NCBI RefSeq assembly: GCF_010731595.1
Contig: NZ_AP022582.1
Location: forward strand, 4,712,001 to 4,776,000
Length of the DNA: 64,000 nucleotides
Direction: 5' to 3'
Source: Mycobacterium seoulense
Lineage (GTDB): Bacteria; Actinomycetota; Actinomycetes; Mycobacteriales; Mycobacteriaceae
The notes under the pieces are model-generated. The model was not told the DNA's origin. It saw only the letters and a list, made by a program, of their open reading frames with translations, and made no database searches. Position numbers and translations under genes: made by a program. Below, piece by piece: positions 28,274 to 36,526 of the stretch (position 1 is its first letter; every line of letters starts with the position of its first letter).

Positions 28274-29638
28274 GTGGACATCGTGCTTGGGGTCTCGATG
28301 GCTCCCGGGACGGTCCGCCTGGTGATCATCGAGGGCCAGAACGCCGACGGCGTCACCGTCGAACAGGACGAGTTCGAGGTCGGCGCCACCGGCGGGGACC
28401 CGGTGGCCGCCGACGCGGTCGACCAGGTGCTGGCGGCGATCGACGGCACCCGGGAAGGGGCGCTGGCCGGCGGCCATCAGTTGGTGTCGACCGGAGTCAC
28501 CTGGACCGACGCCGCCGCCGTCGGCGGGCTGCGCGAGGCGATGGCCCGCCACGGCATGGGCAGCGTGATGCTGGTGTCCCCGTTGTTGGCCGCGGCCGCG
28601 CTGGCCCAGACCGTCGGGTCCGCGCTCGACTACCAGCACATCGCGATGCTGTTCGTGGAACCCCAGACCGCCACGCTGGCCGTGGTCGACGTCACCGACG
28701 GCTCCATCGTCGACCTGCACCGCCAGCAGCTGGCGAACCCGGGGCGCGAGCCGCTGGCCGCCGAGTTGGCGACGATGGTCGCCGGCCTGGGCGCCCGGGG
28801 GGCTCGGGCGGACGGCGTCTTCCTGATCGGCTGCGGCACCGACATCGTGGCCATCAAGCCCGCGCTCGAGGCGGCGACCCCGCTCGAGGTGACCGCCCCG
28901 GAGGAACCGGACATGGCGCTGGCCCGCGGGGCGGCGCTGGCCTCGGCGGACGCGCCGCTGTTCGCCTCGTCCACGGCCGCCCTGGCGTACGCGCTGGATC
29001 CGGGCACCGGCGAGGTGGGCCCCCGACCGCTCGGCCCGACCTACCTCGACGTCTGGGGCAACGCGGACGCCGAGGCGCTGGCCTACAGCGCCGTCGCGGA
29101 CGACGGCGACCCGACCCCGCGCCGCCGCGGGCCGATGTTCCTCGCCGGCAGCGCGCTGGCCGGGATCGCCGCCGTGGTGGCCGGCGTGGTGCTGTTCTCG
29201 CTGGCCTCCGACCGGCCCGGGTCCAGCGCGCCGCAGAACCCGCGGGTCAGCGTCGCCACGCCGGCCGAGCAGCGGCCGGCCCAAGCTCCGAGCCCGCCGC
29301 CCCAAGCGCAGCCGCCCGTTCCCGCGCCGCCACCCCCCACCGTGGTGGCCGCCCCGCAGCCGGCCCCCGCCGCCGAGCAGCCCGCGCCGCAAGTCAAGCC
29401 GCCGCCGGCGGCACCGGTCTACCGCGCCCCGGCCCGGCCGGCGCCGCAGTACACGCCCCCGGCCCAACGACCCGCTCCGGCGCCGCCCCCGGCGGCCCCG
29501 GCCCCGCCGCCGCCCGCCGCGCCGCCGCCGGCCGTGCCCGCTCAACCCCCGGTGACGATGTACCTGCATTTCCCGTTCGTCACGGTGCCGATTCCCATCA
29601 CCCCACCGCCGCCGCCGGCGCCCCCGCCGGGGCGGTGA
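28274..29638 (+). CDS. DUF7159-type membrane protein with proline-rich tail
   Basis: A protein of about 454 residues. The N-terminus (VDIVLGVSMAPGTVRLVIIEG) is typical of the mycobacterial DUF7159 family, an actin-like fold reduced in size. A membrane helix lies near residues 290-312 (FLAGSALAGIAAVVAGVVLF). A tail of about 140 residues made largely of proline and alanine follows, ending in short hydrophobic and proline runs. GTG 28274 has GGAGG six bases upstream; GTG 28262 is an alternative. It lies 145 bp after the Hsp70-like gene and shares its architecture of cytosolic domain, single helix and exported proline tail. Confidence 0.82.
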   Translation: MDIVLGVSMAPGTVRLVIIEGQNADGVTVEQDEFEVGATGGDPVAADAVDQVLAAIDGTREGALAGGHQLVSTGVTWTDAAAVGGLREAMARHGMGSVMLVSPLLAAAALAQTVGSALDYQHIAMLFVEPQTATLAVVDVTDGSIVDLHRQQLANPGREPLAAELATMVAGLGARGARADGVFLIGCGTDIVAIKPALEAATPLEVTAPEEPDMALARGAALASADAPLFASSTAALAYALDPGTGEVGPRPLGPTYLDVWGNADAEALAYSAVADDGDPTPRRRGPMFLAGSALAGIAAVVAGVVLFSLASDRPGSSAPQNPRVSVATPAEQRPAQAPSPPPQAQPPVPAPPPPTVVAAPQPAPAAEQPAPQVKPPPAAPVYRAPARPAPQYTPPAQRPAPAPPPAAPAPPPPAAPPPAVPAQPPVTMYLHFPFVTVPIPITPPPPPAPPPGR

Positions 29639-29705
29639 CGACGTGGCGCGCGCCCGCGACGGGGCGCACACTGGGCGGTGACGGCACGAGCGGCGAGGAG
29701 GTCGC

Positions 29706-30113
29706 GTGGGCGAACACGGTGCGTTCGGATTTGATCCCGAAGAGTTCGATCGAATGATCCGGGAGGGCAGCGAGGGCCTGCGCGAGATGGTCGAGCGGGT
29801 CAGCAAGTTTGTGGCTCCCGGAGCCCGGCCCGGGTGGTCGTCGTTCTTCGACGACCTGTCGCGGCGTCCCCGCCCAGAGCCCGAGACCGCCGGCGAGGCG
29901 GGCGACGGCGTGTGGGCCATCTACACCACCGACGCCGACGGCGGCGCGCACGTCGAACAGGTGTACGCGACCGAGCTCGACGCGCTGCGGGCCAACAAGA
30001 ACAACGTCGACCCCAGGCGCAAGGTGCGGTTCCTGCCCTACGGCATCGCGGTCAGCGTCCTCGACGGCGATTCGCCGGACGACGAATCCGGCGAGACCCC
30101 GCAACCCTCGTAA
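29706..30113 (+). CDS. Conserved hypothetical protein (Rv0313-like)
   Basis: A 135-residue acidic soluble protein, near Rv0313 (128). It contains FDRMIREGSEGLREMVERV (a likely amphipathic helix) and a C-terminal half with AIYTTDADGGAHVEQVYAT and VRFLPYGIAVSVLD, suggesting a small strand-rich domain. No family function is known to me. The GTG start has GAGGAGG at 29694-29700. It follows the DUF7159 gene by 67 bp and is probably on the same transcript. Confidence 0.8.
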   Translation: MGEHGAFGFDPEEFDRMIREGSEGLREMVERVSKFVAPGARPGWSSFFDDLSRRPRPEPETAGEAGDGVWAIYTTDADGGAHVEQVYATELDALRANKNNVDPRRKVRFLPYGIAVSVLDGDSPDDESGETPQPS

Positions 30114-30127
30114 CGCCGTCGCCCGCC

Positions 30128-30841
30128 TCAGCCCTGCTGGACGACGTTCGAACCCCCGGAGTTGCTGACCTTCGGCGTGCCCGAATGGTAGGTCACCTTG
30201 TTGTTGAAGCCGGAGGCTTCGATGCTGTCGACGGCGTCGACGGTGATCTCGTTCTGCACGCCCGACACCGTGAGGCTCGCGCAGTGGCCGCTGATCACCA
30301 CCGTGTTGGACACGCCGCTGACGCTGACCACGTTGTCGTTGCAGGCGATCGTCCGGTTCTCGCCGATCCCGGAGACGCTGACCCGGTCGCCCGGCGCCGG
30401 GGCCGGTGACGTCGACGGCCTGGGCGTCTTGGTCCGGGTGGTCGACGGGGCCGTGCCGCCCGGCGAGGTGCTCACCGGGGGACCGAACGTGTCGGTGATG
30501 GTCGGCGGTGAGCTGATGATGGAGCGGACGCCGGAAAGCTGGTGTGCCGCAAAGGCCGCGATGCCGCCGGCGAGGGCCAGCACGCCGACGACGATGACGG
30601 TGCCCACGATCCACCACATGCGGTTGCCCGACGGACGCTGCGGGGGCGGGCCCCCGAGGGGGCCGCCGTAGGTCCACGCCGGCGGTGGTGGCGGCCCCGC
30701 CGGGCCGGGCGGGTACGGCGGCGGCGGCGGGTAAGCCGGGCCGGCCGGTTGCGCGCTACTCGCCTCGGATGCCCGCGCCGCGTCGGCGAGCGGGCGCTCG
30801 AGTTCGCGGATCCGGTCCTCCGGGTCATCGTTTGCTGCCAT
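30128..30841 (-). CDS. DUF3060 membrane-anchored protein (Rv0314c-like)
   Basis: A 237-residue protein. The first 75 residues are cytosolic and proline/tyrosine-rich (YPPPPPYPPGPAG). One membrane helix spans about 76-100. A threonine/proline linker leads to a C-terminal DUF3060 domain of repeated short strands (VSVSGVSNTVVISG, LTVSGVQNEITVD), a right-handed beta-helix-like pattern. The domain would lie outside the membrane. Its role is unknown. It converges on the gene at 29706 with a 14-bp gap. Confidence 0.85.
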   Translation of the reverse strand: MAANDDPEDRIRELERPLADAARASEASSAQPAGPAYPPPPPYPPGPAGPPPPPAWTYGGPLGGPPPQRPSGNRMWWIVGTVIVVGVLALAGGIAAFAAHQLSGVRSIISSPPTITDTFGPPVSTSPGGTAPSTTRTKTPRPSTSPAPAPGDRVSVSGIGENRTIACNDNVVSVSGVSNTVVISGHCASLTVSGVQNEITVDAVDSIEASGFNNKVTYHSGTPKVSNSGGSNVVQQG

Positions 30842-30897
30842 GGGTTGAATATGCCATTCGCGTCGGTGATTTCGTGCGGTTCGGTAGTTTCTGCTTC

Positions 30898-31917
30898 GTG
30901 CCCGAGTTGCCGAACCGTCAGGTCCTGTTGCGTCGCCGCCCCACGGGTCTGGTCCAGCCCGGTGACACGGAGCTGGTCACCACGCCGGCGCCCGAGCCCG
31001 CGGAGGGGGAGGCGCTGCTGCGCACCACGTACGTCGGGATCGACGCCGCGGCCCGCACGTGGCTCGACGACCAGCCCGGCTACCTGCCGCCGGTGCAGCT
31101 GGGCGAGGTCATCCGCGCGGCCGGGATCGGCGAGGTGGTCGAGTCGCGCTGCGACGCCTACGCCGTCGGGGATGTCGTCACCACGCTGACCGGCTTCTCC
31201 GAGTACGCGATCGTCCGCGACGACCTGTTCAGCACGCCCATCCCGGGCGAGGACGACCAGCTGGCGATCATGTCGGTGTACGGGCCGACCGGCGCCACCG
31301 CGTATTTCGGGATGACCGACATCGGCCGTCCCAAGGCGGGGGAGACGGTCGTGGTCTCCGCGGCCGCGGGCGCCACCGGATCGGTGGCCGGGCAGATCGC
31401 CAAGATCGCCGGCGCCCGGGTGGTCGGGATCGCGGGCGGGCCCGAGAAGTGCCGGGCGGTGGTCGAGGACTTCGGGTTCGACGCGTGCATCGATTACAAG
31501 AACGACGACCTCGCGGCGGCGCTCAAGCGGCACTGCCCGCGGCGGGTCGACGTCTACTTCGACAACGTCGGCGGCCCGATCCTCGACGCGGTGCTGGGCC
31601 GCTTGGCTCCCCGCGCCCGCGTCGTCCTGTGCGGGGTCATCTCCAGCTACCTGACCGGCGAGCACCCGGGGCCGGCCAACTACGTGAACCTGCTCTCCAA
31701 GACGGCCTTGATGCAGGGATTCAACGCCCTCGACCAGTGGGGTCGCTTCGACGAGGCCTTCGCCGCGCTGCGGCAGTGGGAGGCCGAGGGCCGCCTGCGG
31801 CACCGGGAAACCATCTTCGACGGCATCGAGTCGTGCGTCGACGCCCTCAACGGCCTGTTCACCGGGGTCAACATCGGGAAGACCCTGGTCAAGATCAGCG
31901 AACCGGCTTCCGGCTGA
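30898..31917 (+). CDS. NADP-dependent MDR-family oxidoreductase
   Basis: A 339-residue zinc-free medium-chain reductase of the type that includes leukotriene B4 dehydrogenase and CurA-like double-bond reductases. Visible marks are the MPELPNRQVLLRRRPTGLV opening, SVYGPTGATAYFG, the Rossmann motif VVVSAAAGATGSVAGQIAK and the VDVYFDNVGG segment. The GTG at 30898 gives the normal length; the frame is open further upstream but overlaps the divergent DUF3060 gene. The 56-bp divergent gap is short and there is no clear ribosome-binding sequence, so the message may be nearly leaderless. The substrate is unknown. Confidence 0.9.
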   Translation: MPELPNRQVLLRRRPTGLVQPGDTELVTTPAPEPAEGEALLRTTYVGIDAAARTWLDDQPGYLPPVQLGEVIRAAGIGEVVESRCDAYAVGDVVTTLTGFSEYAIVRDDLFSTPIPGEDDQLAIMSVYGPTGATAYFGMTDIGRPKAGETVVVSAAAGATGSVAGQIAKIAGARVVGIAGGPEKCRAVVEDFGFDACIDYKNDDLAAALKRHCPRRVDVYFDNVGGPILDAVLGRLAPRARVVLCGVISSYLTGEHPGPANYVNLLSKTALMQGFNALDQWGRFDEAFAALRQWEAEGRLRHRETIFDGIESCVDALNGLFTGVNIGKTLVKISEPASG

Positions 31918-32072
31918 ACCGCGGCGTTGCCCGCGGGCAAAAACTCGCCGCCACGGGCCGGGTGCGGGGTGCGTGGCACCCCGCCGCGTGGTTTCATAAC
32001 ACCGTTTGCAAAAGTTGCTCAGGGGTGGCGGGCTTGGGACGGAACACGGCTTTCACGATTGGTGGGTTGTAG

Positions 32073-32903
32073 ATGGATCGTCGCAGCATGATGTTGATCT
32101 CGGGGCTCGGCATGCTGGGGGCTGCGATGCGGTTGCCGGGCGCCTGGGCCACCCCGCCGGCGCCGGAGGCGCCCCCGTCGGCCGGCCCCGGCGGCCCCTA
32201 CATCTTCGCCGACGAGTTCGACGGGCCCGCGGGCTCGCCGCCCGACCCGGGTAAGTGGACGATCCAGACCTGGCAGGACGACGTCTTCCCGCCGGTCGAG
32301 GGCATCTATCGCGACGACCGCCAAAACGTCTTCCAGGACGGGCATTCCAACCTCGTGCTGTGCGCCACCCACGATCTGCTAAGCAACACCTATTACAGCG
32401 GCAAGCTGCGCGGCAACTTCCGCAGCATGATCAACCAGACCTGGGAGGCGCGGATCAAGCTCGACTGCCTGTACCCCGGCCTGTGGCCCTCGTTCTGGGG
32501 CGTCAACGAGGACCCGCTGCCCGACGGCGAGGTGGACATCTTCGAGTGGTACGGCAACGGCCAGTGGGCCCCGGGCACCACCGTCCACGCGGCGTCCAAC
32601 GGCAAGACCTGGGAGGGCAAGTCCATCCCCGGCCTGGTCGACAGCAACTGGCACACCTGGCGAATGCATTGGGGCGAGGAGGGATTCGAGTTCTCCCGGG
32701 ACGGGGCGGAGTACTTCAAGGTGCCCAACAAGCCCATCCACGTCGCCGGTGGCGCCCCCGACGACTTCCGCTGGCCGTTCAACATCCCCGGCTACTGGAT
32801 GACGCCGATGTTCACCCTCGCCGTCGGCGGGGTGGGCGCCGGCGACCCGGCCGCGGGCACCTTCCCGGCCTCGATGCTGGTCGACTACATCCGCATCTGG
32901 TGA
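32073..32903 (+). CDS. Secreted GH16 endo-beta-1,3-glucanase-like protein (Rv0315-like)
   Basis: A 276-residue exported glycoside hydrolase of family 16. The signal peptide (1-26, ending AWA) begins MDRRSMM, with an Arg-Arg pair close to the start. The catalytic signature is GEVDIFEW with E153, D155 and E158. Surrounding segments (FADEFDG, WEARIKL, WPSFWGVNE) are typical of laminarinase-like members. Rv0315 of M. tuberculosis is the likely orthologue. The stop codon abuts the stop of the convergent membrane-protein gene with no spacer. Confidence 0.93.
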   Translation: MDRRSMMLISGLGMLGAAMRLPGAWATPPAPEAPPSAGPGGPYIFADEFDGPAGSPPDPGKWTIQTWQDDVFPPVEGIYRDDRQNVFQDGHSNLVLCATHDLLSNTYYSGKLRGNFRSMINQTWEARIKLDCLYPGLWPSFWGVNEDPLPDGEVDIFEWYGNGQWAPGTTVHAASNGKTWEGKSIPGLVDSNWHTWRMHWGEEGFEFSRDGAEYFKVPNKPIHVAGGAPDDFRWPFNIPGYWMTPMFTLAVGGVGAGDPAAGTFPASMLVDYIRIW

Positions 32904-34421
32904 CTATCGCTGCGCTTTGAGCACCTGAACCAGGTTGAACTGCCAGCGCTCGACCAGGCGGAAGCCCAGGTCGTGCGGGACCGCGAAGGCGGGGGTCGGC
33001 CCGTAGACCGGTCCGGGCGGGAGCCCGACGCCCCGCTCGTGCGCGGGCTGTGACGCGTCGGCCTGGGTGATGATCCAGACCACGCCGCAGTGGCTCAACG
33101 GGTTCGCGACGACCTCGGGGATGAGGTTGGTGTCGAAGACCTCGTTGCGGTCGGTCGCGCGTTGCCACAGGGTGAGGTCGACCAGCTTGCGGTAGGCGTC
33201 CGGGCGTGCCGCCATCAACGGTCGCATCGGGGCGGGCATGAACGTCACGGTGTCGTTCACCAGCAGGCAATCGCCGGGTGCGGCCTCGGCGGTGATCAGA
33301 TCGGCCACCTGGCTGTAGTCCATCCCGTACTTGGCGTACGGGCCACGTTGCGCCCGAACGTAATTCGGTGCGGCCGCGACGGCGAAGAGGGTGACCAGGG
33401 CGGCGGTCAGCCACGGCCGGGCGGTCACCGCGGCGGCGCAGACACCCAGGATCAGCGCCATTCCCGGCACGGTGAACGACAGGTAGCGGGGGGTGTAGAT
33501 GGAGTGCACCAGCGCCGAGTAGGCCAGGATGGCCGCGGTCGGCAGCACGAGCCACGCGCTCGCGAGGGCCAGCAGTTCTCCGTCGTTCCGCGGCAGGGGC
33601 ACGGACTTGCTGAGCCACAACGCGATAGCCGCCGCGATCAGCAGCGCCGACAACGCGGCGAACGGCGGGCTGCGCTCGAAATACTGCTGCACCACCACGT
33701 CTTCGAGGGTCCGGCGACCGATCGGCGCGATCCAGCTGATCTGGTGGGCCTGCGCGGCGACCGTCACCAGGAACGGCGCCATGGCGCAGACCGCGACGGC
33801 CGCGGCGATGGCGAACCGCAGCAAAACCGTTCGCGCACAACGGGATACCACGACGAGGACCAGGTGCGCCGCGACCAGCAGTGCGAGGTAGACGTCGAGC
33901 GCGATCGACGCGGCCAGCGCGACGCCGTAGGCCGCCCACAGCCACCCGGTGTCGCGGCGCGCGGCGCGAACCAGCAACACCGTCAGCCACACGGCGGCCA
34001 GCATCGACAGCGCATAGGGGCGCGCCTCGATGCCCGCCCAGGTCGTCCGGGGCAGGACGGCGCAGAAGACGCCGGCGGCCACCGCCACCGTGCGCGAGGA
34101 GAACTGCTTGGCCAACACCACGATTCCGGCGGCGGCGCCCCCGACGGCCAGCCCGCTCGGCGCGCGCGACCAGAACTCGGTGGGCGGGAAAACCTGAAAC
34201 CAGGCGTGCATGAGCAGGTAGTACACGCCGTGCACGGCGTCGACATTGCCCAGCATCCGCCACAACTGGGCGAGGGAACGACTGTAGGCGGCCGAAATGG
34301 TGGCGGCCTCGTCGTACCAGAACGACGGCCGGGCCGCGCCGCCCAGGCTCACCGCGACGGCAAGCACCCCGACGAGCAGCGGGTCCAGCGCGGCCGGCGC
34401 GCGGCGAAGCGGGTTCCGCAC
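32904..34421 (-). CDS. GT-C type polytopic membrane protein, probable glycosyltransferase
   Basis: A 505-residue protein with about ten to eleven membrane helices. An early WYDEA motif lies in the first extracytoplasmic loop (SFWYDEAATI, about residues 33-42). This aspartate-glutamate loop motif is typical of GT-C enzymes that use polyprenyl-phosphate sugars (ArnT, PMT and mycobacterial arabinosyl- or mannosyltransferase-like proteins). The last 130 residues form a soluble domain with VNDTVTFMP and WIITQAD. The acceptor is unknown; a role in cell-wall glycan or glycoprotein synthesis is an inference. Confidence 0.82.
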   Translation of the reverse strand: MRNPLRRAPAALDPLLVGVLAVAVSLGGAARPSFWYDEAATISAAYSRSLAQLWRMLGNVDAVHGVYYLLMHAWFQVFPPTEFWSRAPSGLAVGGAAAGIVVLAKQFSSRTVAVAAGVFCAVLPRTTWAGIEARPYALSMLAAVWLTVLLVRAARRDTGWLWAAYGVALAASIALDVYLALLVAAHLVLVVVSRCARTVLLRFAIAAAVAVCAMAPFLVTVAAQAHQISWIAPIGRRTLEDVVVQQYFERSPPFAALSALLIAAAIALWLSKSVPLPRNDGELLALASAWLVLPTAAILAYSALVHSIYTPRYLSFTVPGMALILGVCAAAVTARPWLTAALVTLFAVAAAPNYVRAQRGPYAKYGMDYSQVADLITAEAAPGDCLLVNDTVTFMPAPMRPLMAARPDAYRKLVDLTLWQRATDRNEVFDTNLIPEVVANPLSHCGVVWIITQADASQPAHERGVGLPPGPVYGPTPAFAVPHDLGFRLVERWQFNLVQVLKAQR

Positions 34422-34469
34422 GCCGCTATGGTGCCAGAAGCGGAGCGCGACCCCGCCGCTGGCCGAACC

Positions 34470-34697
34470 TCAGTTGAGCAGCCAGACGTGCCAGAATCCG
34501 TCGGAGCCCAGCCGGCAATCCCAATGCGTGTACAGGTTGTCGTTGTGGGTGAGCTCGACGTGCGGGGCGTCCGCTTCGCAACCGGCCTGGCTCGAGTAGT
34601 TGCCTTCGACCTCGATCTCGTCGGCACCGGCCACGCCCACCCCGGTGGTGAGCAGCCCGGCCAACGCCAATACGCCAGCCGCGCAAGCCATCTTCAT
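34470..34697 (-). CDS. Small secreted protein
   Basis: A 75-residue protein starting MKMACAAGVLALAGLL, a clear signal peptide ending near ADE (about residue 26). The mature part is about 48 residues with two cysteines (QAGCEAD and WDCRLG) that could form one disulfide, and a tryptophan-rich end (GFWHVWLLN). AGGGGAGG stands just upstream of the ATG. The ORF is open further upstream but without a better start. I do not recognise the family. Confidence 0.75.
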   Translation of the reverse strand: MKMACAAGVLALAGLLTTGVGVAGADEIEVEGNYSSQAGCEADAPHVELTHNDNLYTHWDCRLGSDGFWHVWLLN

Positions 34698-34804
34698 GTG
34701 GACCTCCCCTTGGGTAGCTGAGCCGACTATATCGATCCGCCCGCGTGCCGGACCCAAAACGAGGAACCGGGCCGCCGATGCCCGTTCGAACGTATGATCG
34801 ATCG

Positions 34805-35113
34805 ATGGGGCAGTTCGCGTCCATCGGGTACAACGGCCAACCGGTCCGTAGCCCGTTTCGGGTGGTGCGTCCGCCGATCACCGTCCTGGTGGACCTGACG
34901 GTGCTGTTCCCGCGCGAGCCCCACCGCTCCGGCCGGTATCAGCCCAACGGGCTGCAGCTGCACAAGGTGGTCGAGGGGCTGCTCAGCTGCTGGGGCCTCT
35001 GCGAGCAGGGCGACTGGTGGGGGCTCGTGACCTACCCGGTCGCCTACGGCTCCGAGCGCAAGACCGTGACCCACTGGGTGCCCGCCTGGACGCTGCGCCG
35101 AAACCGGTTATGA
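34805..35113 (+). CDS. Hypothetical protein
   Basis: A 102-residue soluble protein without signal peptide. It contains RPPITVLVDLTVLFPR and a tryptophan-rich C-terminal half with two cysteines (LLSCWGLCEQGDWWGLV). The ATG at 34805 lies in a divergent region of 107 bp opposite the small secreted protein gene. An in-frame ATG at 34745 would lengthen it by 20 residues. No function recognised. Confidence 0.65.
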   Translation: MGQFASIGYNGQPVRSPFRVVRPPITVLVDLTVLFPREPHRSGRYQPNGLQLHKVVEGLLSCWGLCEQGDWWGLVTYPVAYGSERKTVTHWVPAWTLRRNRL

Positions 35114-35172
35114 GCACGGGGGTTACGCCGGACCCATGCGGCCGCGCCGAGCCGATGCGATGATTGCTGCCC

Positions 35173-35844
35173 GTGGACGCAAGTTGGGGTTCGGTGCTGA
35201 CCAAGCTCGTCGCGCTGGCGGCGGTCATCGCGCTCTCGCCGATCACCGTCATCCCGGCCGTCCTGGTGTTGCACGCGCCGCGCCCACGCCCGACCAGCCT
35301 CGCGTTCCTCGCGGGGTGGGTGCTGGGCCTGGCCGCCCTCACCGCCGCGTTCGTCGGCGGCTCGGGCCTGCTCGAAGGGCTGCACAAGGCGCCACCGACG
35401 TGGGCGTCGTGGCTCCGCGTCGGACTGGGGTCGGCGCTGATCGCCCTGGGCGGCTACCACTGGCTGACCCGGCATCGCCACGGCAGCATGCCGCGCTGGA
35501 TGCGGTCGTTCTCCACGCTCACCCCGGTGCGCGCCGGGGTGACCGGGGCGGTGCTGGTGGTGCTGCGGCCCGAGGTGCTGATCCTGTGCGCGGCCGCCGG
35601 TTTGGCCGTCGGCAGCAGCAGTCTCAGCGCGGGCGGCCAGCTGCTGGCCGCCGCGGTGTTCCTCGTCATCACCGCGTCGACGGTCGCCGTCCCGATATTG
35701 GGGTATGCGGGGGCCGGTGATCGCCTCGACGACGCGCTGGAACGCCTCAAAGCGTGGATGGAGGAAAACCATGCGACGCTGCTGGCGATCATCCTGGTCC
35801 TGATCGGTTTGATGGTGCTCTACAACGGGATTCGCGCCCTGTAG
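35173..35844 (+). CDS. GAP-family (Sap-like) membrane protein, copy 1
   Basis: A protein of about 223 residues with six membrane helices, of the GAP/Sap family that includes the sulfolipid-1-addressing protein and the glycopeptidolipid-addressing protein. The N-terminal ALSPITVIPAVLVLHAPRPR and central SFSTLTPVRAGVTGAVL segments are typical. These proteins are thought to help move surface glycolipids across the membrane. The start may be GTG 35173 or TTG 35164; GTG gives exactly the same length as the next gene. It is followed by its tandem paralogue. Confidence 0.85.
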   Translation: MDASWGSVLTKLVALAAVIALSPITVIPAVLVLHAPRPRPTSLAFLAGWVLGLAALTAAFVGGSGLLEGLHKAPPTWASWLRVGLGSALIALGGYHWLTRHRHGSMPRWMRSFSTLTPVRAGVTGAVLVVLRPEVLILCAAAGLAVGSSSLSAGGQLLAAAVFLVITASTVAVPILGYAGAGDRLDDALERLKAWMEENHATLLAIILVLIGLMVLYNGIRAL

Positions 35845-35854
35845 ATTGCTGCCC

Positions 35855-36526
35855 ATGGCAGGAAGCTGGGGCACCGTCCTGACCGGGCTCGTTCCGCTCG
35901 GGCTGGTGATCTCGCTCTCGCCGCTCACGGTCATCCCGGCCGTGCTGGTGCTGCAGGCACCGCGGCCCCGGCCCAGTGGCCTGGCGTTCCTGGGCGGCTG
36001 GTTGCTGAGCCTGGCCGCGCTGACGGCGCTATCCGTCGCGGCCTCCGGCCTGCTCGGCGGCCTGGACAAGTCGCCGCCGAAATGGTCGTCGTGGCTGCGG
36101 ATCGTGTTCGGCTCGGCGCTGATCGTGTACGGCATCTACCGGTGGTTGAACCGGCGCGGCCAGGCCGAGTCGCCGCGCTGGATGCGGTCGTTCGCCACCA
36201 TCACCCCGGCCCGCGCGGGCATCATGGGGGCGGTGCTGGCCGTGGTGCGGCCGGACGTGCTGCTCATCTGCATCCCGGCCGGACTGGGCATCGGCACCGC
36301 CGGGCTGGGTCTGGTCGGGGACTGGGTGGCCGCCGCGTTCTTCGTCGCCATCGCGGCGTCAAGTGTCGCGATCCCGATACTGGCCTACGCGGCGGCCGGC
36401 AGCCGCCTCGACGACCCGCTGGCAAGGCTCAAAGACTGGATGGACCGAAACAACGCCGCCCTGCTCGCGGCGGTCCTGGTCGTGATCGGCGCCATGCTGC
36501 TCTACCACGGGATCGACGCTTTATAG
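35855..36526 (+). CDS. GAP-family (Sap-like) membrane protein, copy 2
   Basis: A 223-residue paralogue of the preceding gene, of equal length and collinear throughout (SLSPLTVIPAVLVLQAPRPR; SFATITPARAGIMGAVL). Both genes share the sequence GATTGCTGCCC just before the start, so the duplication included the start region. The ATG at 35855 lies 10 bp after the first gene's stop. They are probably co-transcribed and may form a hetero-oligomer. The 3' end overlaps the convergent gene by 25 bp. Confidence 0.85.
   Translation: MAGSWGTVLTGLVPLGLVISLSPLTVIPAVLVLQAPRPRPSGLAFLGGWLLSLAALTALSVAASGLLGGLDKSPPKWSSWLRIVFGSALIVYGIYRWLNRRGQAESPRWMRSFATITPARAGIMGAVLAVVRPDVLLICIPAGLGIGTAGLGLVGDWVAAAFFVAIAASSVAIPILAYAAAGSRLDDPLARLKDWMDRNNAALLAAVLVVIGAMLLYHGIDAL

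Noticed and set aside
28229..29920. 563-residue minus-strand frame over the DUF7159 gene
   Set aside because: It is the complement of a proline-rich coding region, which gives glycine/arginine runs; no start context.
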